From NCBI RefSeq assembly GCF_026191915.1, contig NZ_JAIMBY010000005.1:180123-244122 (forward strand): a DNA stretch of 64,000 nucleotides, written 5' to 3'. Position 1 is the first letter of the stretch, and the number at the start of each line of letters is the position of its first letter. The translations under genes and the position numbers were made by a program. The notes under the pieces were generated by a model that was not told the DNA's origin, did no database searches, and saw only the letters and a list, made by a program, of their open reading frames with translations. Of the stretch, positions 27,050-36,019 are shown piece by piece. This stretch comes from Acidiphilium sp. PA (GTDB lineage Bacteria > Pseudomonadota > Alphaproteobacteria > Acetobacterales > Acetobacteraceae).

Positions 27050-27123
27050 GGTCCGGTGGCAGAGTGGTGATGTAGCGGACTGCAAATCCGCGTATGCCGG
27101 TTCGATTCCGGCCCGGACCTCCA
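27050..27123 (+). tRNA. tRNA-Cys (GCA)
   Basis: The acceptor stem GGTCCGG pairs fully with CCGGACC. The anticodon stem-loop GGACTGCAAATCC gives anticodon GCA, and the T arm is CCGGTTCGATTCCGG. The discriminator base is T73, as required for cysteinyl-tRNA synthetase recognition, and CCA is genome-encoded (27121-27123). It is the only RNA gene seen in the window. Confidence 0.97.
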
Positions 27124-27218
27124 ACGCACGATGCCATTGACGAAAAATTTCTTAAGAATAATTCATCAAGGCCGTGCCGCCCGCACCCCGGGCCGCCAAT
27201 CACCGACAGGCGCATGCA

Positions 27219-28043
27219 ATGAACCGATCCGCCGCCGTCATCGCCATCATTCTCATCGTCATCGGCGCCCTCGCCGCGGGCGTGCTGCGCCTGTTCGTCC
27301 CCGGCGTCGTCCTTGTCCTGATCGGCGCCGGCGTCGCCCTGTCACTGCGCATGGCAAATGAATGGGAACGCGCCGTCGTCCTGCGCCTCGGCCGTTTCGC
27401 CGGCATCCGCGGCCCCGGCGCCTTCTTCATCATTCCGGTGATCGAGACCATCTACGTCGCCGTCGATACCCGCAAACAAAGCACCGTCATCAGCGCGGAA
27501 AACACGCTAACACTCGATGGCGTCTCCGTCGCGGTCGACTCCATCCTGTTCTGGAAGGTCGAGGACGTGAAACGCGTCGCGACCGAACTGCTCGACTACC
27601 GCGCCATGATCAGCCAGGTCGCGCAAACCTCGCTGCGCGAGACCATCAGCGGCATGTCGCTCGCCGAAATCCTCGGCAACCGCGAACAGATGGACCAGCG
27701 CATCCGCACCGTCATCGCCGATAAATCGCAGGACTGGGGCATCGGCGGCATCGGCGTGCAGATCCGCGACGTCCGCATCCCCGCCGAGCTGAACGACGCG
27801 ATGAGCCGCAACGCCCAGGCCGAAAAGGAAAAACAGGCCCGCGTCACCCTGGCCAGCTCCGAAGTCGCCATCGCCGAACAAATCGTCCGCGCCGGCGACA
27901 TCTACGCCGCCAACCCTGCCGCGCTGAAAATCCGGCAGATGAACCTGATCTACGAGATGAATAAAAATAAGGGCACCACGATCCTGATCCCGACCGACCT
28001 GGCCAATGCGATGAGCGGCGTGATCAAGACGACAGAAAGTTGA
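27219..28043 (+). CDS. Slipin/stomatin-type SPFH protein
   Basis: 274-residue membrane protein: two hydrophobic segments at the N-terminus (about 5-45), then the SPFH/band 7 domain beginning NEWERAVVLRLGRFAGIRGP. The typical YRAMISQVAQTSLRETISGM and the helical coiled-coil region QAEKEKQARVTLASSEVAIA are present. Slipins form oligomeric membrane microdomain scaffolds, often with an NfeD partner; no nfeD gene is adjacent here. ATG 27219 is chosen, as the frame upstream overlaps untranslated tRNA-flanking sequence. Confidence 0.9.
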   Translation: MNRSAAVIAIILIVIGALAAGVLRLFVPGVVLVLIGAGVALSLRMANEWERAVVLRLGRFAGIRGPGAFFIIPVIETIYVAVDTRKQSTVISAENTLTLDGVSVAVDSILFWKVEDVKRVATELLDYRAMISQVAQTSLRETISGMSLAEILGNREQMDQRIRTVIADKSQDWGIGGIGVQIRDVRIPAELNDAMSRNAQAEKEKQARVTLASSEVAIAEQIVRAGDIYAANPAALKIRQMNLIYEMNKNKGTTILIPTDLANAMSGVIKTTES

Positions 28044-28051
28044 ATTCAAGC

Positions 28052-28092
28052 CGTAGTTTTTTGTAAAAAACAACCAAAGACCATTTTTTGAA
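28052..28092. repeat. Degenerate A/T-rich palindrome
   Basis: GTTTTTT, GT, AAAAAAC (28056-28071) is followed by AACCAAAGACCATTTTTTG. It most resembles the copy at 62.05 kb (TTTTTT-AT-AAAAAA, then GAACCAAAAAATTTTTT) and looks like a decayed family member in the gap between two convergent genes. Confidence 0.5.
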
Positions 28093-28134
28093 CTGGCAGT
28101 CGACTTGGAACCGATCGGGATCAAGTCATCGCGA

Positions 28135-29565
28135 CTACGTCGCTGGGGCACGAAAACCGCCGACGCCGCGCTCGATCTCCGTCACATGCCGCGGCGCGAA
28201 ACAGGCCGCATCGGTCAGACCACAGGAATGCGCGATCATCTCGACCTCTTCGATGATCTGGCGCGCATAATTCGCCACCCGCACCGCCTTGTCCGCCGGA
28301 TCGAGCCCTGCGATCAGCTTCGGGTCCACCGCCGTCACCCCGGTCGGGCATCGCCCCGAGCCACATTTCATCGCCTGAATACACCCAAGACTGAACATGA
28401 ACCCGCGCGCCGAACTCACGAAATCGGCGCCCATGCACAAAGCCCAGGCCACCTTGTCCGGCGTGACCAACTTCCCCGATGCAACAATCCGCACCCGCTC
28501 GCTTAACCCGTGCCGCGCCCGCACCGCCGCCACCAGCGGCAGCGCCTGGGTGATCGGCAGACCCACATAATCGGCCAGCGGCGCCGGCGCCGCCCCGGTA
28601 CCACCCTCCCCGCCATCGACCTGCACGAAATCCGGGCAGTGCTCCGGATGCGCCACGCAGTCGGCAAACCACTCGTCGACGAACGCGCCATCGCCCACCA
28701 CGAATTTCACCCCGACCGGCTTGCCCGTCACCGCGCGCACCCGCGCAACGAACGCACCGAGCTCGGCAATATTGCCGATGTCACGATGCCGGTTCGGGCT
28801 GATGCTCGCCTCACCCTCCGGAATGCCCCTGATCGCCGCAATCTCCGCCGTCACCTTGCCCGCCGGCAAAATCCCGCCCTTGCCCGGCTTGGCCCCCTGC
28901 GCCAGCTTGACCTCGAACATCCGCACCTGCTCATGCGCAGCGATCGCCCGCAGCCGCTCATCGGACAGTTCCCCCGCACCATCACGCACCCCATACTTCG
29001 CCGTGCCGATCTGCATGATCAGATCACCCCCGCCGGCGAGATGATAATCCGACAGCCCGCCCTCACCCGTACTCATCCAGATACCGCCCAACCGCGCGCC
29101 TTTCGACAGCGCCAGCACCGCCGCATGGCTCAGTGCGCCGTAACTCATGCCGCTGATGTTGAAAAAATGCCGCGCCAGAAACGGCGTCCGGCACGCGCCC
29201 GGACCCGCCGTAACCCCGATCAGCTTGCCGCCATAGTGCCGCTTTTCCTCATCGAGCACGGGAAACGGCGCGTTGCGGAAAATAAAGCTCGGCACCGTCT
29301 CGCTGCCGAAATTCACCAGGTTCGAAACGCCCTTGGCCGAGCGGTACACCCAGGACCGCTCGAGCCGGTTGAACGGCCGCTCCGCCCAGTCCGGCAGATA
29401 TTGATACTGGCGCATATACTCGCCCCAGGTTTCGGCAAAATACCGGAAATGGCCGATCACCGGAAAATTTCGCAAAATCGTATGCGTCGTCTGCCGCCGG
29501 TCATGAATATAAATCGCCGCAACGGCAGCCAGACCCGCAAAACCGACCAGCAAAACAAGCATCAT
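28135..29565 (-). CDS. FMN-binding glutamate synthase-domain protein (membrane-anchored)
   Basis: 476-residue protein with an N-terminal hydrophobic anchor (about 2-20) and the FMN/[3Fe-4S] synthase domain of glutamate synthase large subunits. Visible blocks include NISGMSYGALSHAA, QVRMFEVKLAQGAKPGKGG, SPNRHRDI, VDGGEGGTGAAP and a Cys cluster CIQAMKCGSGRCPTGV for an iron-sulfur centre. The glutaminase domain of GltB is absent, so it is a stand-alone synthase-like oxidoreductase; its donor and product are unknown. Start 29565 (or 29562) is chosen because the leader then begins with the hydrophobic segment. Confidence 0.88.
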   Translation of the reverse strand: MMLVLLVGFAGLAAVAAIYIHDRRQTTHTILRNFPVIGHFRYFAETWGEYMRQYQYLPDWAERPFNRLERSWVYRSAKGVSNLVNFGSETVPSFIFRNAPFPVLDEEKRHYGGKLIGVTAGPGACRTPFLARHFFNISGMSYGALSHAAVLALSKGARLGGIWMSTGEGGLSDYHLAGGGDLIMQIGTAKYGVRDGAGELSDERLRAIAAHEQVRMFEVKLAQGAKPGKGGILPAGKVTAEIAAIRGIPEGEASISPNRHRDIGNIAELGAFVARVRAVTGKPVGVKFVVGDGAFVDEWFADCVAHPEHCPDFVQVDGGEGGTGAAPAPLADYVGLPITQALPLVAAVRARHGLSERVRIVASGKLVTPDKVAWALCMGADFVSSARGFMFSLGCIQAMKCGSGRCPTGVTAVDPKLIAGLDPADKAVRVANYARQIIEEVEMIAHSCGLTDAACFAPRHVTEIERGVGGFRAPAT

Positions 29566-29655
29566 TGAAATCAGTGAACTTTCAGGACAACCGGCTTGAA
29601 CGCGATACAACGCACCGATACGCCGAAAGTCTTAACATTCTCTGAAGTTTACCGC

Positions 29656-30189
29656 TTAACCAAGCGAATACTCGACCTCCGCGGTATATTCAGGATGCAC
29701 ATCGCCCAGATGCGAACTGAACAGCGTGATATGCTCCACCGCGATCGGTGGCGAGCGATACAAATTCCGGCTTTGCACGAATTCGGCAAATCGCGGCCCG
29801 ATCGGCATGTCCATCCGGGCCAGCGTCACATGCGGCGTATACCGGCGCCGTTCCGCCACCAGCCCGATGCGCCGCAGCGCGGTCTCGATCTTCGCCTGCA
29901 GATGCAGCAGCGCCTCGTTGCGCTCGACCCCCACCCACAACGCTGAAACCCGTCCTGCCTTCTCGAACCAGCCTGCCCCGGTCAGCACCAGCGAAAATCC
30001 CCGCCCGCGGATCGCCGCCAGCGCATGATCGATCTCCTCGGCCTCCAGCCGCCTGGCCTCGCCGATGAACCGCAGCGTCAGATGCATGTTCTGCGCCGGC
30101 ACCCAGCGCGCCCCCGGCAGGTTGAACGCAAACCCCGCCAGGGTCTGCTTGACCTCCCACGGCAGATCAAGGGCGACGAACAAACGCAT
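29656..30189 (-). CDS. thpR: RNA 2',3'-cyclic phosphodiesterase (2H/LigT family)
   Basis: 177-residue 2H phosphoesterase with both catalytic H-x-T/S-x motifs, HLTL (in NMHLTLRFIG, near residue 37) and HVTL (in YTPHVTLARMD, near 120). The family opens 2',3'-cyclic phosphates in RNA; the cellular substrate is unclear. ATG 30189 has GGAGGG upstream and begins MRLFVALDLP, the family start. It lies downstream of argC on the same strand with a 53-base gap. Confidence 0.9.
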   Translation of the reverse strand: MRLFVALDLPWEVKQTLAGFAFNLPGARWVPAQNMHLTLRFIGEARRLEAEEIDHALAAIRGRGFSLVLTGAGWFEKAGRVSALWVGVERNEALLHLQAKIETALRRIGLVAERRRYTPHVTLARMDMPIGPRFAEFVQSRNLYRSPPIAVEHITLFSSHLGDVHPEYTAEVEYSLG

Positions 30190-30242
30190 GATTTGCCCTC
30201 CAGTCGCCCCGAATGTTGCCGAGGCAACCGCGCCGGTCAAGC

Positions 30243-31193
30243 TCAGGCCGGCACGCGCTCCGCCACACGGCCCGACACCCCAAGCCCCAACATCAGCCCG
30301 ATATTCTGTACCGCCGCCCCCGCCGCGCCCTTGCCCAGATTATCCAGCCGCGCCACCAGCACCGCCTGGCTCGCGGCCTCGTTCTCGAACACGAACAACT
30401 CCATCAGGTCCGATCCCGCCACACATGCGGCATCCAGCCGCTGCTCGGCCGGCGTCATCCGCACCCGCACCTGCCCTTCCCCCTCATAATGCGCCACCAG
30501 CGCACACCCGATCTCGCGCGCGGTCGGGCGGCCCGGCAGCGCATCCAGATGCAGCGGCACCGAAACCAGCATCCCCTGGCGAAAATGCCCGACCGAGGGC
30601 ACAAAAATCGGCCGCCGCGTCAGACCGCCATGGCGCTCGATTTCCGGGATATGCTTGTGATTCAACGACAAACCATAAAGCCCGAACGCCGGCCCGCCAT
30701 CGCGCTCATGGTCCGCAATCAGCGCCTTGCCGCCACCCGAATACCCCGACACCGCATTGATCGTCAGCGGATAATCCGCCGGCACCAGCCCCGCATCGAC
30801 CAGCGGACGCAACAACGCCACCGCCCCGGTCGCATAACACCCCGGATTCGAAACCCGCGCCGCCTGCGCAATCGCGGCCGCCTGCCCCGGCACCAGCTCG
30901 GCAAACCCGTATACCCACCCATGGGCAACCCGATGCGCCGAACTCGCATCCAGCAACCGCGGCGCCGCGCTGCCCAGCCCCTCGAACATGTCCGCCGCCT
31001 CGCGCGCCGCCTCATCGGGCAGGCACAACACCACCAGATCGACCGATGCCATCATCGCCCGGCGCGCCGCATTGTCCTTGCGCGCGCGCAAATCCAGACT
31101 CTGCACCACCACGCCATCAAGGCGCCGCAGCCGCTCGACAATCTGCAACCCCGTGGTCCCGGCCTCGCCGTCGATGAAAACACGCTTGCTCAT
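30243..31193 (-). CDS. argC: N-acetyl-gamma-glutamyl-phosphate reductase, type 2
   Basis: 316-residue NADPH-dependent enzyme of arginine synthesis that reduces N-acetylglutamyl phosphate to the semialdehyde. The start RVFIDGEAGTTGLQI and the short length identify the type 2 (AGPR type 2) branch. The catalytic Cys is C119 in SNPGCYATGA, and HKHIPEIE lies near 205. ATG 31193 has GGAGAA upstream. It is divergent from secB with 93 bases between starts. No other arg gene is in the window. Confidence 0.95.
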   Translation of the reverse strand: MSKRVFIDGEAGTTGLQIVERLRRLDGVVVQSLDLRARKDNAARRAMMASVDLVVLCLPDEAAREAADMFEGLGSAAPRLLDASSAHRVAHGWVYGFAELVPGQAAAIAQAARVSNPGCYATGAVALLRPLVDAGLVPADYPLTINAVSGYSGGGKALIADHERDGGPAFGLYGLSLNHKHIPEIERHGGLTRRPIFVPSVGHFRQGMLVSVPLHLDALPGRPTAREIGCALVAHYEGEGQVRVRMTPAEQRLDAACVAGSDLMELFVFENEAASQAVLVARLDNLGKGAAGAAVQNIGLMLGLGVSGRVAERVPA

Positions 31194-31286
31194 GGCTTTT
31201 CTCCACCCCCATGCTGGCACCAAAATCAACACCGTGCTAGGCGGGCGCCCAACCGAATCGCATATGTCCAGATGGAGCCGATCGCA

Positions 31287-31787
31287 ATGTCCGAAACGCA
31301 GACCCCGCCGCTCACCCTCAATATCCAGTACACCAAGGACCTCAGCTTCGAAGTCCCCAACGCACCGGCGATCTATACCATCCTGCGCCAACCCCCTTCG
31401 GTGAACATCAACCTCGATGTCCAGGTCCGCCGCATCCAGGATGACCAGAACGTCTACGAAGTCACCCTCGCCACCCGCGCGGAAGCCACCATCCCCGCCC
31501 CCGCCGAATCCGCCAACGGCGCCGAACCCGGCAAGGACATGACAGTCTTCATCGCCGAGCTGTCCTACTCCGGCATCTTCACCCTTACCGGCATCCCCGA
31601 TAACCAGGTCGAACCTGTCCTCCTGGTCGAATGCCCGCGCCTGCTGTTCCCCTTCGCCCGCAACATCCTCGCCGATGTCACGCGCGACGGCGGCTTCCCC
31701 CCCGTCATGCTCGGCCCGGTCGATTTCGTCGGCCTCTGGCAATCCCGCCGCGAACAGATGGACGCTGCACCCGTTGCGAATGCCTGA
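31287..31787 (+). CDS. secB: Protein-export chaperone SecB
   Basis: 166-residue cytosolic chaperone that keeps preproteins unfolded and hands them to SecA. The family pattern begins LNIQYTKDLSFEVPNAP (about 10-26), continues with a YEVTLATRAEA strand, and ends with the LLFPFARNILADVTRDGGFPP block (about 120-140) and an acidic/alanine tail. GGAG precedes ATG 31287. A long inverted-repeat element begins 2 bases after its stop and probably ends the transcript. Confidence 0.96.
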   Translation: MSETQTPPLTLNIQYTKDLSFEVPNAPAIYTILRQPPSVNINLDVQVRRIQDDQNVYEVTLATRAEATIPAPAESANGAEPGKDMTVFIAELSYSGIFTLTGIPDNQVEPVLLVECPRLLFPFARNILADVTRDGGFPPVMLGPVDFVGLWQSRREQMDAAPVANA

Positions 31788-31789
31788 GC

Positions 31790-31995
31790 GGTTAAGAAGG
31801 CCAGGGGGCTCTGCCCCCTGGACCCCCGCTAAGGGCTTAGCCCTTAGAACCCGCTAGTTTTAGGCAAGGGGAGGGCGCTGCCTCGGTGGTTCAGTCGATC
31901 TGGCCTGGGTCGCCCTCCCCTTGCCTAAAACTAATGGATTTTAAAGGCTCCGCCTTTAACGGGGTCCAGGGGCAGAGCCCCTGGCCTTGCTAACC
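31790..31995. repeat. 206-bp element with ~85-bp terminal inverted arms, each bearing two hairpins
   Basis: Left arm 31790-31877 and right arm 31911-31995 are inverted copies (GGTTAAGAAGGCCAGGGG at one end, GGTTAGCAAGGCCAGGGG at the other; both inner ends TAGTTTTAGGCAAGGGGAGG then GCG). Each arm has two perfect hairpins: CCAGGGGGC/GCCCCCTGG and CTAAGGGC/GCCCTTAG on the left, CCAGGGGC/GCCCCTGG and TTAAAGGC/GCCTTTAA on the right. The 33-base centre is unrelated. Transcription through it would give one very long stem. It separates secB from thrC. Confidence 0.9.
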
Positions 31996-32018
31996 GACCA
32001 TGCATTAAGGACCGAGTG

Positions 32019-33422
32019 ATGCGTTACATTTCGACGCGTGGGGTGGCCCCGGCCCGGACGTTCGACGGGGTGTTACTCGCAGGCCTGGCCGAGGATGGCG
32101 GGTTGTTCGTGCCCGATGAATGGCCGGTCTTTTCGCCTGCCGAGCTGCGCGCGATGCGCGGCCTGCCGTATGCGGAGCTCGCGGCACGCGTCATGGCGCC
32201 GTTCGTGTGTGGCGGCGCGGTTTCGGTCGATGATCTGCAGGGCATGTGCCGGGCGGCCTATCGCGGGTTCGACCGTGCAGCGGTAGTTCCGCTGGTGCAG
32301 TTGGAGCCCGGCCTGTTCGCCCTCGAACTGTTCCACGGCCCGACGCTCGCGTTCAAGGATCTGGCCTTGCAGGTGGCCGGCCGCCTGTTCGATCATGTGC
32401 TGGAAGCGCGCGACGAGCGGGTGATGATCGTGGGCGCGACATCGGGGGACACCGGCTCCGCCGCGATCGAGGCGTGCCGCGACCGCTCGCGGGTCGACAT
32501 CGCCATTTTGCACCCCGAGGGCCGCACGTCCGAGGTGCAGCGCCGCCAGATGACGACGGTGCGCGCACCCAACGTGCTGAACATCGCGGTCGGCGGCAAT
32601 TTCGACGATTGCCAGGATCTCGTGAAGGCGATGTTCGCCGATGCGCCGTTCCGCACCGACATGCGGCTGTCCGCGGTGAACTCGATCAACTGGGCGCGCA
32701 TCGCCGGGCAGATCCCCTATTTCGTCGCCGCCGCCCTCGCCCTCGGCGCGCCGGACCGCGCGGTCGCGGTTTCGGTGCCGACCGGCAATTTCGGCAATGT
32801 CCTGGCCGCCTGGGCCGCGCAGCGGATGGGCGTGCCGATCGCGCGCTTCATCGTCGGCAGCAACGCGAACGACATTCTGGCCCGTTTCCTGTCCGGCAAC
32901 GACATGAGCACGGCCGGCGTGGTCGAAACCCTCTCGCCCTCGATGGATATCCAGGTCAGCTCCAATTTCGAGCGTCTATTGTTCGAATTCCTGCACCGCG
33001 ACGCCGGCGCAACCGCACACACCATGGCCGATTTCCGCACCACCGGCCGCATGACCGTGCCCGAGCCTGTGTGGCGCGCGGTCCGCCGCGAATTCACCGG
33101 CTTTTCGCTCGACGATGCGGCAACATTGGCGGAAATCCGCCGGATCAAGCGCGATTACGGCTATATCGCCGAACCGCACACCGCCATCGGCATCGCCGCC
33201 GCCCGCGCCTGCGGCCCGATCGGCATCCCGGTCATCGCCGCCGCCACCGCCCATCCCGCCAAATTCCCCGATGCGATGGAACGCGCAATCGGCATCCGCC
33301 CCTCTCTCCCCGAACCCCTGAAAGACCTATATCATCGTCATGAAGTCTTTCAGCGCTCCAGCAAGCGCCTCGCCGAGGTGCAAGCGCTGGTTCGCAATTT
33401 CGCGCACAGGAACAATGCATGA
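32019..33422 (+). CDS. thrC: Threonine synthase
   Basis: 467-residue PLP enzyme converting O-phosphohomoserine to threonine. The cofactor Lys is K113 in FHGPTLAFKDLALQ, and the phosphate-binding TSGDTGSAA lies near 140. The length matches the longer (yeast/alphaproteobacterial) threonine synthase class. ATG 32019 is used because AAGGA lies 7 bases upstream. Its last codons overlap the next start (ATGA), so thrC, the M16 peptidase and pmbA are likely translated from one message. Confidence 0.96.
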   Translation: MRYISTRGVAPARTFDGVLLAGLAEDGGLFVPDEWPVFSPAELRAMRGLPYAELAARVMAPFVCGGAVSVDDLQGMCRAAYRGFDRAAVVPLVQLEPGLFALELFHGPTLAFKDLALQVAGRLFDHVLEARDERVMIVGATSGDTGSAAIEACRDRSRVDIAILHPEGRTSEVQRRQMTTVRAPNVLNIAVGGNFDDCQDLVKAMFADAPFRTDMRLSAVNSINWARIAGQIPYFVAAALALGAPDRAVAVSVPTGNFGNVLAAWAAQRMGVPIARFIVGSNANDILARFLSGNDMSTAGVVETLSPSMDIQVSSNFERLLFEFLHRDAGATAHTMADFRTTGRMTVPEPVWRAVRREFTGFSLDDAATLAEIRRIKRDYGYIAEPHTAIGIAAARACGPIGIPVIAAATAHPAKFPDAMERAIGIRPSLPEPLKDLYHRHEVFQRSSKRLAEVQALVRNFAHRNNA

Positions 33423-34684
33423 CCGACGGTGTTCAGATCACCCATCTCGATTCCGGCCTCACCATCATCACCGAACGGATGGAGCGGGTGGAAACGGTCT
33501 CGTTCGGCGCCTATGCCGCCGTCGGCACGCGTCACGAAACCGCGCCTGAAAACGGTGTCTCGCATTTTCTCGAGCACATGGCCTTCAAGGGCACCGAAAA
33601 GCGGAACGCGGTGGAAATCGCCGAAGCGGTCGAGGATGTCGGCGGCCACATCAACGCCTACACCTCGCGCGAGCAGACCGCCTATTACGTCAAGATGCTG
33701 AAGGACGACCTGCCGCTCGGCATCGACATCATCGGCGACATCCTCTGCCATTCCACCTTCGATGCCGGCGAATTCGAGCGCGAGCGCGGCGTCATCCTGC
33801 AGGAAATCGGCCAGGCGAACGACACGCCGGACGACATCGTGTTCGACCATTTCCAACAGGCCGCCTACCCCGGTCAGCCGATGGGCTGGCCCACGCTGGG
33901 CACCGAGAGCATCATCAAATCCCTCTCGCCAGATGTGCTCCAGCGCTACATGCGCGCCCACTACACGCCCAAAAACATCGTTGTCTCGGCCTCCGGCAAG
34001 CTCGATCACCAGCGCGTGGTCGATCTGGTCAGCGAGCATTTCGCCGACCTGCCGAACGCGACCCAGACCCCGCCGATCCCCGGCATCTATGGCGGCGGCG
34101 AGTACCGCGAAGTCCGCGATCTCGATCAGGCGCATATCGTGCTCGGCTTTCCCGCGGTCGGCTACAGCGACCCCGATTTCCACGCCGCCATGCTGCTCTC
34201 CACCCTGCTCGGCGGCGGGATGTCCTCGCGCCTGTTCCAGGAAATCCGTGAAAAGCGCGGCCTCGTGTATTCGATCTACTCCTTCGCCCTGCCCAACAAC
34301 GATGCCGGGCTGTTCGGCATCTACGCCGGCACCGGCGAGGCCGAAGCGGCCGAGCTCGTGCCGGTCACGCTCGGCGAACTCGCCAAGGTGCAGGACAACA
34401 TCACCGAAGCCGAGCTTCGCCGCGCCCGCGCGCAGGTCAAGGCCGGCATGCTGATGTCGCTCGAATCCACCGGCAGCCGCTGCGAACAACTCGCCCGGCA
34501 GTGGCAGGTGTTCGGCCGCGTCGTGCCGATCGCCGAAACCATCGCCAGGATCGACGGCGTCACCGCGGCCGACATCACCCGCGTCGCCACACGAATCTTC
34601 CGCGCCAAACCCACCCTCGCCGCCATCGGCCCGATCGGCCGCGTGCCGCAGATGCCGAAAATCCTGGAAAGGCTGGCAGCATGA
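33419..34684 (+). CDS. M16-family zinc peptidase (mitochondrial processing peptidase-like)
   Basis: 421-residue metallopeptidase. The inverted zinc motif HFLEH (H49, E52, H53) sits in GVSHFLEHMAFKGTEKRN, and the third ligand is within the EDVGGHINAYTSREQT helix region about 75 residues on. The C-terminal half contains the conserved GGGMSSRLFQEIREKRGLVY. This is the single-domain ~420-residue class related to the mitochondrial processing peptidase beta subunit, usual next to thrC in alphaproteobacteria. The lack of a signal peptide points to cytoplasmic action. The substrate is unknown. Confidence 0.93.
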   Translation: MTDGVQITHLDSGLTIITERMERVETVSFGAYAAVGTRHETAPENGVSHFLEHMAFKGTEKRNAVEIAEAVEDVGGHINAYTSREQTAYYVKMLKDDLPLGIDIIGDILCHSTFDAGEFERERGVILQEIGQANDTPDDIVFDHFQQAAYPGQPMGWPTLGTESIIKSLSPDVLQRYMRAHYTPKNIVVSASGKLDHQRVVDLVSEHFADLPNATQTPPIPGIYGGGEYREVRDLDQAHIVLGFPAVGYSDPDFHAAMLLSTLLGGGMSSRLFQEIREKRGLVYSIYSFALPNNDAGLFGIYAGTGEAEAAELVPVTLGELAKVQDNITEAELRRARAQVKAGMLMSLESTGSRCEQLARQWQVFGRVVPIAETIARIDGVTAADITRVATRIFRAKPTLAAIGPIGRVPQMPKILERLAA

Positions 34685-36009
34685 ACGCGCTCGATCATCT
34701 GAGCGCCCTGCTCGCCGCCGCCAGGCGCGCCGGCGCTGATCAGGCCGATGCCCTGCTCGCCTCCGGCACCTCGGTCTCGGTCGGCCGCCGCATGGGCAAG
34801 ATCGAGGAGATCGAGCGCGCCGAGACCAACAACATCGGACTGCGCGTGTTCGTTGGCAAGCGCAGCGCGATCGTCTCATCCGGCGCGGTCGATCCCGCCG
34901 GTTTCGACCGCCTGGCCGAACAGGCCGTGGCCATGGCCAAGGTCGTCCCCGAAGACCAGTTCGCCGACATCCCCGACGCCCCACCCCCCGAAGACGCCGC
35001 GGCGCTCGACATGGACGACGCCGTGGAACCCACGGTCGACACGCTGATGGCCCGCGCCGCCGCCGCCGAGGAAGCCGCCCTCGCCTTCCCCGGCATCACC
35101 AATTCCGAAGGCGCCGGCGCCTCCTGGTCACGCAGCCACATCGCCCTCGCCACCTCGCGCGGCTTTGCCGGCGCCTACAGCCGCTCCGGCCACGGCGTCT
35201 CGGTCTCGCCGATCGCGGGTGAAGGCATCGGCATGCAGCGCGATTACGAATCCTCGTCCGCGGTCCACGGCTCTGACCTGTCGGACCCCGCGGCGCTGGG
35301 GCGCGCCGCCGCCGAACGCGCCGTCAGCCGCCTCAACCCCGGCCGGCCGGTCACCGCAAAGCTGCCGGTGGTCTATCATCCCCGCGTCGCCGGCAGCCTG
35401 CTCGGCCATTTCACCGGCGCCATCAACGGCTCCGGCATCGCGCGCGGCACCAGTTTCCTCAAGGATGCGATGGGCAAGCCGGTCTTCGCACCCGGCATTT
35501 CAATCATCGACGATCCCAAACGCGTCCGCGGTATGCGCTCGCGCGCGTTCGACGGTGAAGGCCAGCGCGTCGAGCGCCGCGCCCTGATCGAGGACGGCAT
35601 CCTCACCACCTGGCTGCTCGATTCCCGCAGCGCCGCTCAGCTTGGCCTGAAAACCACCGGCCACGCCGCGCGCGGCACCTCCGGCCCGCCCAGCCCGGCC
35701 GCCAGCAACCTCTACATCGAGCCCGGCACGCTGTCCGCCGAGGCCCTGATATCCGACATCAAGCTCGGCCTTTATGTCATCGAACTCATCGGCATGGGCG
35801 TGAACGGCATCACCGGCGATTATTCGCGCGGCGCTGCCGGCTTCATGATCCGCGACGGAAAGATCGCCGAACCGGTCGCCGAGATCACCATCGCCGGCAA
35901 TCTGCGGGAGATGTTCATGCACCTCACCCCCGCCAACGACCTCGAATTCAAGCGCGGCACCGATGCGCCGACCCTGCGCGTCGAAGGCATGACCATGGCG
36001 GGCGGCTGA
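34681..36009 (+). CDS. pmbA: TldD/PmbA-family metallopeptidase subunit
   Basis: 442-residue PmbA (TldE) homologue. In E. coli TldD/TldE form a heteromeric peptidase acting on unfolded peptides such as microcin and CcdA; PmbA itself lacks the zinc site. Visible features are an N-terminal helical domain (about 1-100), a Ser/Gly-rich centre, the DDPKRVRGMRSRAFDGEGQ block near 280, and the GDYSRGAAGFMIRDGKI C-terminal signature. The start ATG overlaps the M16 peptidase stop (ATGA). A tldD partner gene is not in the window. Confidence 0.92.
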   Translation: MNALDHLSALLAAARRAGADQADALLASGTSVSVGRRMGKIEEIERAETNNIGLRVFVGKRSAIVSSGAVDPAGFDRLAEQAVAMAKVVPEDQFADIPDAPPPEDAAALDMDDAVEPTVDTLMARAAAAEEAALAFPGITNSEGAGASWSRSHIALATSRGFAGAYSRSGHGVSVSPIAGEGIGMQRDYESSSAVHGSDLSDPAALGRAAAERAVSRLNPGRPVTAKLPVVYHPRVAGSLLGHFTGAINGSGIARGTSFLKDAMGKPVFAPGISIIDDPKRVRGMRSRAFDGEGQRVERRALIEDGILTTWLLDSRSAAQLGLKTTGHAARGTSGPPSPAASNLYIEPGTLSAEALISDIKLGLYVIELIGMGVNGITGDYSRGAAGFMIRDGKIAEPVAEITIAGNLREMFMHLTPANDLEFKRGTDAPTLRVEGMTMAGG

Positions 36010-36019
36010 CCGGGCGCCC

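Noticed and set aside
31878..31910. Possible riboswitch or leader peptide controlling thrC
   Set aside because: The structure before thrC is the symmetric repeat; no Thr/Ile-rich leader ORF and no known aptamer pattern is visible.
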